Assembly (NCBI RefSeq): GCF_022458985.1
Contig: NC_061781.1
Location: 18,011,001 to 18,075,000, forward strand
Direction of reading: 5' to 3'
DNA from: Mugil cephalus
Lineage: Eukaryota > Chordata > Actinopteri > Mugiliformes > Mugilidae
DNA length: 64,000 nucleotides
Below, one piece after another: positions 24,481 through 35,242 of the stretch. The position numbers and the translations under genes are program-made. The stretch's first letter is position 1. Every line of letters begins with the position of its first letter. Below the pieces are notes generated by a model. The model was not told the DNA's origin, searched no databases, and was given only the letters and a program-made list of their open reading frames with translations.

Positions 24481-25854
24481 GAGATGTGGCATAGCAGAGA
24501 CATCTAAACATGTGTTTAAAGGACTGAACCATGTGTCGCAATTTATTTCAGATTATAAAGAAAAAAAAAATGCACCTCTTGCTTAAGTCATATGATAAAT
24601 GGGAACGATCCATGAGCAGGTTGCAGAGCAATTGATTTGACGTCTGTAGCCAGTCATAGACTGCTTTAAGGAACTGTATGTTTGAAAGGGCGGATGAAAG
24701 GTTGTCCCTGTGATACTGAAATGTTAGCAGGCCTGTGTAAAGGAAGGTGTTAGAGACATGAGACCTCTGCTTCTTTCCAAACCCCCCTCGTCTGCCTCTA
24801 GTTGCACAATCACACAGATCTGTGACACTCTGAACTAGCATTGAGATAAGTGAGGTCAGGTTAACTTGCACAAAGAGGAGACTTCATTCTGACGACTGCT
24901 TGTAACATGTTCAGGGACTGTACAGACTGAGGCTTGACCCCAGGAACCTTTAATGAAACGCCTGCATCCAGGTTTCTAGGCTCTGACCTGCAACATGTTT
25001 CCACATGTTCACTTTCCTGTTAGTCTTATACTAACCAAGGGCACTGAGGGAGTTTGAATTGATCAGGCTCTTTGCAATATTTGTGTGTGACTACTTCCTA
25101 ATAAAATTCAAATAAATACAACTGAATGGACGATCTCAATATGCATAAGTATAACAAGGGAGGTTGTTAATACCAGGTCGCCTGTATTTAGGCCTTTTGT
25201 TTCAGTGGAGACTCTATAAGACCTCACCATTTACATATAGATCCACTCCCCTTCCTTTGTTCACAGCAGCATACCCCCAACCCCAACCCTTTCCTGTCAT
25301 CTATCACTATAAATATGGTACGTTGCAATGTTCTGGGTCGGTTTAGCCCGGCTCGATCAAGATCGAGTTTTAAACTCTTTATTACAGTAAGTAAACATCT
25401 CACAAAAAAATCATCATTTGAATTATAAAACTTTATAGGCACTAAACAGTTAAACGCTGAACAGAAACTGTAATTGTAATTCCTTAAATGTGATAGTGAG
25501 GTGGTCACATATTGAGACTGCTGCTCAGTGCTGCTAGTGTCGTCGTCAAAGAGTACACGAATGCAGCTGAATCCTGAAATAAATGTAGCCTACTCTTGTA
25601 AATGTACTTTTCAACAATGCACCTCTAAACACCTGTTGTCATTATTTTACTTTTAGAAAATATTTTTATTTTTATTTGTAGAAAATTCAGCTTTTTTCTT
25701 GACATTTCGACATTTTTCTCAACATTCTGTTTCGACTACATTGTGTTTTCACTTTTTTTCTTGAAGTGCATAATGGAAAATTTTCTTTCTCTGTAGACGT
25801 GAATAAAATATGGAGGCTATTTGTCCTTAAGTCTTTAAGACTGTGGCTGCTGTA

Positions 25855-26670
25855 AGTGGCAGGCGAATAGACAAAAATATCGGCAGTATCGAGACCAACA
25901 GTGGCATCGACATCCACCGATACCAGTCGATACCAGCGTTATTAGATCGATACTTAGGTTTAAATTTCTTCTTGTACGACTGCAGCAGCGTTTTCATTAA
26001 AGAGAGAGACTTGACTGTGTTTGTCCAAAATGCTGCTGCTGTCTCAGAGCAGCCTCACTTTGCTGTAACTGCATTTTGAAAGAAGTACAAAGAAGGAAAG
26101 GAGAGAATTACATTTATAATTCTAGTTTCTGAACACACTGCCTGAAAAAAAAAAAAAAAAAAAAAGATTTTGTTTTCATTTGTTCTCGGGCGATAATTTT
26201 ATGTTGTTTCTGAACAAAAACTGTTATTGTGATAATAACGCATTTTCTCTTTACTTCTATTTACTACCCAAATCCTGAGCTGGATTTTAACTGATTAATA
26301 ATCAAAAGGGCAAATCACAAAAACACTTAAAGGTCATGAACATTCAGATTTAAATTGATGATGCATCCATGGAAATTTTTACTCAATAACAATACCACTT
26401 ACAGTGATTCTGACTGTTGTGATAGAAACATCAGAGTCTTGGCTTTCAAAAGACACTAAGACCACGCATGAGCGTCAAAATGTTCATGAACAGCATTCAA
26501 TTTACTTTGATTATGTCCTAAATAGGTGTTTTTCTGCAAAAAGGCTGAAATAATAGAAGTTATAAAAAGGAGTATCGAAACTGGAATCGGTATCGGCGAT
26601 ACAGTCCCTCTGGTTACTTAATGTGGTATCGGGTTGATACCAAATCTAATGGTATCGTTCACCGCTGGGT
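25855..26670. repeat. Repeat with GTATCG/CGATAC-rich ends
   Basis: Both ends carry clustered tatcg/cgata palindromes (ccgataccagtcgatacca on the left; ggtatcggcgatacagtccc and ggtatcgggttgatacca on the right). This resembles non-autonomous DNA elements common in fish. The middle is unremarkable AT-rich sequence, and boundaries are approximate. Confidence 0.4.
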
Positions 26671-26684
26671 GCTGCTGCCGTTGT

Positions 26685-26745
26685 CCACCACCACGTGACC
26701 TTCTGGGTGTTTCTTCTTAGCCCGCTAGTCACATGATGCTCATAT
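26685..26745 (+). promoter_or_regulatory. CLEAR-like E-boxes upstream of lamp1
   Basis: CACGTGAC (26,692-26,699) and GTCACATGAT (26,728-26,737) lie about 340 and 300 bp upstream of the lamp1 ATG. The CLEAR element bound by TFEB/TFE3/MITF is GTCACGTGAC, and LAMP1 is a classic target of that network. Function here is inferred from sequence and position. Confidence 0.5.
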
Positions 26746-27036
26746 ATCAGCGGTAGCAGCGATAAAGTGGTAAAAGGCAGCTAGCTCATACGCACATAGA
26801 AAAAGTTAGGAGTCGTAACTGGACGCGTTCGTGTAATTTTCATTTAAGGAGCGACGCTGCGTCATTCCCCCCAAAACCCGGTGCGCCTGACTTGTTGTTT
26901 TTGCGGTTGTTTTTGTCTGATGCTAACGTTAGCATAGATTAGCACAGCGTCTGTAGCTCAGCAAGTACAGGCTCAGTGTCTCTGAGATTTTTGTCCGGAC
27001 CAGTGTTGAGACAGCCGCAGACAAACGAGCGAAGAC

Positions 27037-30000
27037 ATGACGCAGGTGTTTGTTGTCCGGCCATGGTGTCTGGGAGTAACTCTACCTTTGATTTTAGGTG
27101 AGTATTTGTTCGTCAACCTCTAGAAAAACAACAATGCTAAGGTCGCGTATGAAGCTCCACCGGGTAACAAATAAGCTACATATTATGATTTTTTTTTTTT
27201 AGACTTTCTAGACTCTAAGGATTCAAAGTCATTGAGATACACAGTTAGATTTGAGTCATTCGTGTTATTGTGGTAAATACGTGTTATAAAACGGGTAAAT
27301 CCTGAAGCACTTCCCATGTTTGTTCTTTCACCAGCCCTCGATTTGTTTTTCCAGTAACACAAAAGTGTAAATCCCTCACATATCCAGTACAACCAATTCT
27401 CAACTGTGCGTATTTATGGTGGTTATTAGTATAAACAGTAATGATAAAAAAATAAAAAATAAATGCTTTTATGCTTTAAGAAGCATACGGTTTTTTGTTC
27501 CAATGCAATATCCTTCATCAAAACTGTAGCTATACAGCACTTTATGTTTTTAAGTTATTTTTGTTAAAGAAAATCAGGTTATATACAGAGATGCTGAGTA
27601 AAGGATGACTTAAAATCTCAAACGCATCTTCAGTGTAATCACACTGATCACACTGAGTTGGCAGATTTAAGATCAGCTACTTTTCGCCTCGTCTGTTACA
27701 GAATTGGCATAATATTCAAGTTATTTTATTAAAAAGAAATTGCAGTGTTACAGCAGCAGCACTTCACATCACCACCGTAAAAGCAGCAAGCGGCCCATAA
27801 ATAAACATAACGTAAATAAAACATAACATCCCACACCTGGGATAAAAACTAAAGATCCATAAAGGAGAAATGAGATTGCAAAATGAGAACTTGTTCACAT
27901 TTGGATAAATAAAGGTCAAATAAAATGCACAATCCCTAAATGGCGAGTATATGAGGGACCCTGTATTAACACTGATCGTTTAGGCTTAAATGGATCTAAT
28001 TTATCACACATTGATGAGGAAGTACCCTCTGTTGAGCTGATCAAAGTACCACAATCAATAGTCCAGAGGTCAGAGCTTGAGGTTGCTACCTACAGGTAAA
28101 TTCAGATTTTATATTTCTTATGTTGTCACGTTTACTGTAAATCTCAGAAAGTAACTGAAATTACATTTAGAATTACCTATAAGACCTTAGATTGTCTATG
28201 AAGATGTTGCACTGTTATATTAGCTTGTGGCAACGTGATATTAACACATAACAGACACAATCTTGAAGCTGTGTCTCAGTTGTTTCTTTCATGATCGTTT
28301 TATTTCTGTTCTCCTTTGGGAACCTAATTTTATTTTGTCTCCAGTAAACAAACATTTGGTTTTCAGGAGACTAAAAGAACTAGTGCATCAAACTATTTAT
28401 TCAGCAAATAGTAAAAGGTGCTAATAATGTAAAAGTCATAACTTCCGTACTTTGGGCCTCCTCTCCTTTCCCACCAACTTGTCTATTTGCGGTAGTTTAA
28501 ATCCATAAACCTATTTGCGTGCGTGGTGCTTTTTACTTGCAAAACATAAATAAATGTTCTCCCTGTACTTCATTAAACATGCAGAGTCTTTAAACATGTA
28601 AATATTGTTCATCTTAGCAGTTCTCATTTCCTCTTTGTCTGAAAGTTTGTTCTGTTCTGTTGACGACCTGGAGATTCAAGTTTCCACATCACAGAGTTGT
28701 GTGTGTGTGCATGCGCGCATGCGTGTGTGTTGCATTTTGCACCAAACTAGTTTGGTGACAGTGTTGTCACATGCTTGTTAAGCTGAGATTTGAGATAAAC
28801 TCGGTCAAACTTTAGCAGCAGAATGTCAAAACAGCCTCTGCACAGCGAGGGTCAAATATCCAAGTGAAGTAACAATAAGAAAAACACATTTTGTGTGGAA
28901 CAAAATTCTACATCAACTTTAATTCGATTTTTAGTCGTCGCTTTTGTGCTTTTTAAAAACAAAATTAATTAATATTAAACAAAGTCATTTGTAAGATAAG
29001 TCTCTGCGCTAATCAAATCAGATCAAACTTTATGTATGTAGCACATTTCATACAAAAATAAAATGCAACCTAAAGTGCTTCACACAAAAAACATGAAACA
29101 TTACAACAAGAAATGTTTTACCATTGTTTAGACTCATGTATAACGAGACACTCGAGTGTTTCTCTTAAGAAAACAGATGTTTCCCAGAAATGTCCTGATA
29201 ACGAAAGTAAAATACTTGAGGAATTCCACTTAAGAAAAGAACAATTACTCTTAATTGTTCTCCATTTCCTCCTTCAACATGTCTGATGTTTCAATTTTTT
29301 TTGTGGCATTTATTGATTCATTTATTTATTGATTGATTAAGTGAATAACTGATTGTCCTTAGCAGTGATATACTCCAAGAGGACGTTTTATTTTTGCTTT
29401 GCTTATATTTTTACTGCTGTTAAATAATATAGCTTGTAGTATATTCCAAATATATGCTGTAGATGCTTAATATTTATGTATTTTTATTCATATTACTATG
29501 CATATCATATCCTATTCATTTATTTTATATGGCCTAACTTGTATTGCTTGTATGTTTCGTAGCTGCTGTCTTGCACCAGGGTTTTGCTACTGTTGCCCCG
29601 ACCCCGACCGGCCCGACCACGGCTCCACCTCACAAAGACCCCGAGAGACCTGACAGAGGAACCTACCTGGTCAAAAACAGCAACGGCACCGTTTGTTTAC
29701 TGGCCAACATGGGCCTTCAGCTCAACATCTCCTACAACTCCATCTCCCAGAATAAGGTACCTCTATAAAAAAACCTCTGAACTAAAACCATAGAAGCACA
29801 CACTGGGTTAAAAACGCTAAATATTTGATCTTTTTTTTTTTTTTTTTTTTTTAAACAGACTGTGCAGGAGATCATGAACATTAAGCCCAATTTGACGAGC
29901 AACGGATCGTGCGAGGCCAACACTGCATCCCTGTGGCTCGTAATGGAAGCAGAGAAAACCAACCTCACCTTTGTCTTCTCTCTGGTGAGTTGTGGCTTCA

Positions 30001-32124
30001 TGTTTGTTTATTCTGAGGCACTCTGTGTACTTCCTGAAAGTGCCACTAGATGGCGACTGGACCTTGCATCCCAGGCTTGAACGCAGTGGCGCTAAACTGT
30101 TGTTTTTCTCCAGAATACCACGTCCAAAAAGTACCACCTGAGTGACGTGTCTCTGACTGCGGCCTGGCCTGACATGAAGGGTGAGTTACCCTGATTATTA
30201 AGCAGGTGTCTCAGTATTGTGTTTACTCTGTGGGAGTCGGTGTTAAAATGCATGTCATTTGTATTTATTAGGGCGGTCAATGGATTAAAATATTTACGCA
30301 ATATCGCGATTAATTTCATCATTTCCGTAGTTAATGAGCAGATAGTGAAATTATTACTTTTATCTAAACTGAAGTGGACCAATATGCTTTTCCTTGAGCA
30401 ATGTTATGTTGCCATTGCAACAGTTCTATAACAATGACAGATACTTTCCAGACTGAGCCAGGCGTTCATTGAACTATCGTAAGTTTGTTGCTCGTGGAGT
30501 TGTCCAGGAGATTCATTTAATTACATTTATGTTATTTATCCGGTCTGGTCTGGCTTTAGCGACGTGGAGGAGAGACGTCTGCTTCCACAACAACTTGAAG
30601 TGCATATTAAGCGTTGAGATAGATGGATTATTTATCTAGATCTCATCTTCATATCTGCACAAATTATGTACAAAGTAACAGTAATATGTTTCCAGAGAGT
30701 GTCCAGAAGATTTAGAAAAGACACAATAACAGCTAAGAGAGATTTTCTTTTCTCCCCACACCACCATTTACATGATTGTGATGATTTACATGATAATTTT
30801 TGTCATGTTATACAAAGAATCCTTTAAATGTGTGAAATGGGGGCAGCCCAAGGAAGCTTTTTAAAACTTTTAATTTGCATGTTCAAAAAAAACAAAAACA
30901 AATATGCACGACCGCACAAGGTGTAAAATTTACGGAACAGACTATAAACAGAAATGAAATTGTAAAATAAGAAGAACAAAGGGGTATTCATGACCTGCCT
31001 TGGAGCCTTTTGAATATATTGTGAGCATGTGTTTCTGGTTATGTTTTCCTCAAATTTTCTTCCTTTTTTTTTATTAAAGGTAGTTGACAAGACTTTAAGA
31101 GTGTGAGAAGGTTAAACACAATAAGCTCAGGCTTCAGCCTATAGCTTTTATTCTTTTTTATTTGTCTGTTTAAATAATAAAATTTTTGTTCTACTGAATG
31201 AAATATTAAATAAACAAAAAGATAAATTTATACTGCGTAGTGCATAGAAGTACAGTATGTGTGTGTTTGGTGGTGGTTTAGATTCATTCACAGTTTCAAA
31301 CAGGGGGTCACAAAATGTTTGGTTGATTAGACATTTTTTATACATTTTCTATTTTCCCCCACAAATTTAAACCTCTTTAAATACACATTAACATGAATCC
31401 AAGATATTTAAGTAAAGGGATAATGGATAGCTTAATATTGAATGCAAAATGATAATAATAATGTAAATATATATACAGCACTGGGTCAAGTGTAATATAG
31501 AACACATATAATAGGTTGGGGGTCCCTGCTTAATCTCTCCACCAGTTCGAGGTCCTTGGCCTGAAAAACGTTGAAGAGAAACATCACATGAACACTCTCA
31601 ATTGATTAAAGGAGATAAATTCGGTCGACGGCTAAACAGTGAACACACGGACACAGGATCGCATCTTGTGTTTATTTAATCCTCATCCAACATTTGCCTC
31701 CTCATTCTGCCGCAGAGCCGTTCTCAGCCCAGAACACCAGCCTGGACTACATGCGGGGAACCCTGGGTTCGTCGTACATGTGTCGCGAGGAGCAAACCCT
31801 CGACATCGCCCCGACTCTGTCCATCAACACCTTCCAGGTGCAGCTGCAGCCCTTCGGCGTGGAGGGAAATCAGTTCGGAGCAGGTAAACACCACCACCAC
31901 CACGCGGAGCGCGATCGCACCCCCTCCCCGGCCCTTCTTCCTCAAATCCGTCCTTCATCTTGTTTTTTTTTTCCCCTCTCTCAGCTGAGGAGTGCCAGCT
32001 GGACGAAGACGACATGTTGATCCCCATCATAGTAGGAGCGGCCTTGGCGGGTCTCGTCCTCATCGTGCTCTTGGCCTACCTCATCGGCCGGAAGAGGAGC
32101 CACGCCGGCTACCAGACCATCTGA
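27037..32124 (+). CDS. lamp1: Lysosome-associated membrane protein 1, single-domain form
   Basis: Type I glycoprotein of the lysosomal limiting membrane. Exons: 27037-27097, 29563-29756, 29859-29984, 30114-30180, 31716-31883, 31985-32124; all GT-AG, phases agree, 251 aa. Signal peptide residues 1 to about 29 (ends LHQGFA), then a Pro/Thr-rich stretch (VAPTPTGPTTAPP) like the LAMP hinge. One LAMP domain follows, starting at GTYLVKNSNGTVCLLANMGL, with Cys65, Cys103, Cys172 and Cys209 for two disulfides and about seven N-X-S/T sites. The transmembrane segment is about residues 216-239, and the tail RKRSHAGYQTI carries the lysosomal sorting signal GYQTI. Mammalian LAMP1 (about 417 aa) has two such domains. 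The first is missing: no exon encoding it was seen in the 2.4-kb intron 27,098-29,562. The C-terminal half and tail match LAMP1 rather than LAMP2, LAMP3 or CD68. Confidence 0.94.
29014..29107 (-). repeat. LINE 3'-end fragment in lamp1 intron 1
   Basis: The phrase caaactttatgtatgtagcacatttcatac...aaagtgcttcaca is typical of the 3' terminus of fish non-LTR elements read on the minus strand. No coding sequence is retained. Confidence 0.5.
30265..30425. repeat. hAT-like repeat in lamp1 intron 4
   Basis: Starts gggcggtcaatggattaaaa and contains cgcgattaattt...gttaatgag, the pattern of a widespread vertebrate/fish non-autonomous repeat. The rest of the intron to 31,715 is AT-rich with nothing else recognised. 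Confidence 0.4.
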
Positions 32125-33353
32125 GGTCGTTCGTTGCCCACGTGTTGCCCAGGGGCCAGAGCTTTTCCCACCCTAGAAATTAACCACTGTTTTATGAGAC
32201 TTACCGCTTGACCCTTTTCCCCTTCGTCCCTCCCTCCCTCCCTCCCTCCACCCTTCATCATCTCCCCGCCCCCCCCTCCATTGTGTGCCGTCCCCTGCCC
32301 TCATCAGTAACACTAGTCGCCATCACTATGTGGAGGTTCATACGCGCTTTCTAAACCGAGCCACTCTTTCGATTTAAAAAAAAAATAAATAAGAAAAGGG
32401 ACTTTGTTGGTGAGATTATGATGAAATGAGGAAAACTCTCCACTAGTACCGGGTAAAGCAGAGGATGCATGTCGATCCGAGGGGTTAGTGAGAGTTCGCA
32501 AGTCGAGTTGTACTGTTTATGATTTCTGTGAAAGGAAATTTTGAGGAATTAAGGGATTTATTTTTAGGGGATTATTTCTTTAGTTATTGTTGTTGTATTG
32601 TTGTTTTTTTTGGGGGGGAGTTTGGGGCGTTTTTAGTTTCCCAAAATGAAATTTCTCGTTACAAAGGGAATGAGTCGCGTGTTACACATAATCAACCTCA
32701 GACGATGAGGATCTGACGTTTATTTAATTTAATTAAAAGTAGTATGCACAATTTTTTAGGGAACGTAGTAAAAACACAATAAACTAATCAAGTAAATGAT
32801 GCAGATGAGACGCGTTCAGGGTTGTGGTGGTCAAATCCATTTTGCTTCCTCTTAGAGGTCCACACATTTATTTAGTTTGGAAACTGACGATACAGCAGAC
32901 TTGGTTTCTGGTTTCAGCTTTTATTCACTGCGGCTAGTTTGAAATTCATGTAGAGGGTTGAATAAGAAGACTGACATTTAAATCTGTTAAATATTGAGCT
33001 ACGTGAGTTTGGAGTAACCACTTGTTTTGCTCTGTCTCTGGGGTTTAAGAAAAAAAAAAAAAAAGAAATCAACCACACCCTCTAAAGCTCACATTATATC
33101 TTGTTTGTTCATGGCCAGCTATTTCCTTGGATGTGTGCTTTGAGTTTTTGCCGAGACTTTAGGAAGTGAACGGTCCTGGAGACTGTTGCAACGCTGCAAA
33201 AATCACATCCCTCTGTATGGTTTGAACAAAAAAAGAGATAGATTCAGGTGCAGGTCCAGATCAGAGCCAACTGTTGTTTAGCTGTAACTTCGTATTGATC
33301 GTCTCTTGTGACGCGGCACAAAAGTGTATTTCCTGAAGCGATTATCCAGTAGC

Positions 33354-33382
33354 TACACACACACACACACACACACACACAC
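33354..33382. repeat. (AC)n microsatellite
   Basis: About 14 uninterrupted AC units in the lamp1 3'UTR. Confidence 0.95.
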
Positions 33383-33491
33383 GGCAGGATTTGCCTAAAC
33401 AATCTATAAAGTCACATTGGCAGTGCGGACGAAGTGGCTCAGGACATCAGTGTAGAAATGTTGATTTGTTAAACTCCACTGGGTGTTTTGC

Positions 33492-33526
33492 ATTTGTTTG
33501 TTTGTTTGTTTGTTTGTTTGTTTGTT
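33492..33526. repeat. (GTTT)n microsatellite
   Basis: Eight or so TTTG units in the lamp1 3'UTR. Confidence 0.95.
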
Positions 33527-33925
33527 GTGTATTCGGGCCCACTTTGGATTTTTGGTTGCTGAAGGAAAGTCCTGAGAGACGGCCCCCGATGTAATGAATA
33601 CAGATGCCAAAATGCTCCGGTCAATGTTCGTCAGTGCCTTCCCAGCTGTAAACATGGATGGGATTCGAGTAAAAGCCAATATCACATAGGTACTCCCTCA
33701 ATGACACTTTGCGCTGCCATGTATGGGACGTTTTCTGTGTCTCACATAGCCTTCATGTACTGTTACTACCATAAATGTTTGATGATGGAGAAGAAAGAAC
33801 TGATATTTATGTTTTTTGTGTTGTTTTTTTTTTTTTCCTCATCTTAATATCCATATAATGATTTAATGATGTTTTAATGTTTTTTTTTTTTTAAAGGAGA
33901 GGTCAATAAAAGTGAATTAAGGAGG

Positions 33926-35242
33926 CCAGTGTGTGACTTTTTTTTGTTTGTTTGTTTTGCCTGTATGCAGTTCATCAGCAGTCAAACCTGTTCCTGGTTG
34001 GTTGGTGATATTTGTGGTATTTAATACAGTCAGAATCACAACATTTTTTTGTGTGAAGAATCAGAAATAATGTTCATTTTTATGAGTAAAATGACAGTTT
34101 TGAGGTTTGAGGCTTAAATGTGCATGTGTCTAAAAGTGCAAGAAGGTCTGTCAAATTAAAAAGCAGCTAAAGTTAAAATAGGTCTGTTACAAGAAGAATA
34201 TTCAGTAATGAAGTAAAATGAGTGACTTTACAACAGCCCACGTTTGGCTTTTGTTGGATGTGGTCGGAGGAGACCTAGTGTCTTTATGTCCATTTGGTTA
34301 TAGTATTTCTCTCTGCTTATCAGCAGTTGACACAATTCTTACATTTCGTGAGTTGAAATACTTGTTTCAGATTCAGGCTTCTCCAGTAACTTGTGTGTCA
34401 GATTTGCAAAATGAAGAAATGTGTAACAATTACAAAGAGACACTCTCAGTCTGTGTGTTTTGCTCCTATGAAGGAAATGAGATGGCCCTTGTACTTTATA
34501 ATATGTAAAGTTGTTTATCTGGTATTAATTGATTTAAACATATTAACGATTAATAGTACAGACTTTATTATGGGTTTATAAACTGAACCTGTCTCAGCAG
34601 CTTTGAGCTGATTTTTTAGTTGTTGTCAGCAAAGGAACGTAGCCTCCAGTCCTCGCTTATAGTAAATGATTATCTGTCTCTGAATGGGACAGTAGAACTT
34701 TAACAGGTCTTTTGTCTGAGTGCTAAAGGATTTCTAACTTTAAAATGCAGCAACTATGAATCAACTATTGTTTAAGACTCATATAACACTGAAATGACTT
34801 CTTCCTCTTTGTTTTTCAGGGGCAATTTGAGATCATTCATGACTGTAAATGTCAGCTTATGGAAGTTATTGGGTTTCTGTTAACAACAAAAGGTGAAATG
34901 AAATTAGCAGCCACCACGCCAAAACGTGACTATACAATTTTACTTCCTCATCATAACAGCAAGCACAGACCTGATTAGTCCCATATGATGGAATTAATTG
35001 AATTAAAAAAATATGTTACAGATTTAAATACTTTTTTTTTGCAAAGAATCTCGTGCAAAGTCACTTAAAATATTTAGCAGCAAAGTTATTCTAAGAAGCG
35101 AAAATTTCAACACACCCTTCATATGCAGATATTCAATCTGTTGGGTATTAGAGAATAGTATAATATATCAACTTATCGCAGAAGTATCTAGAACCAGACA
35201 CCAGTACGTCCATTTGGTAAAAGTTCAACAGCGAGACAGGCT
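33926..35242. other. lamp1-grtp1 convergent interval
   Basis: AT-rich, with no convincing gene. A minus-strand AATAAA (TTTATT on + at 34,564-34,569) could end the grtp1 transcript, giving a 3'UTR of about 0.7 kb. Short open frames have no recognised domain. Confidence 0.5.

Larger units (their letters stand above)
22636..27036. other. cd247-lamp1 intergenic interval (both genes point away from it)
   Basis: Holds the promoters of cd247 (minus) and lamp1 (plus), with a LINE fragment, an inserted MITE and a hAT-like or GTATCG-rich repeat between them. The break between the two conserved gene blocks (1q24-like and 13q34-like) must lie here. No protein-coding gene other than transposon debris was found. 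Confidence 0.7.
32125..33925 (+). other. lamp1: lamp1 3'UTR with poly(A) signal
   Basis: About 1.8 kb after the stop, ending at AATAAA (33,905-33,910), which is followed by a GT/T-rich downstream element. It includes a CCCT-rich patch at 32,227-32,280 and two microsatellites (33,354-33,382 and 33,492-33,526). No other gene was seen. Confidence 0.75.
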
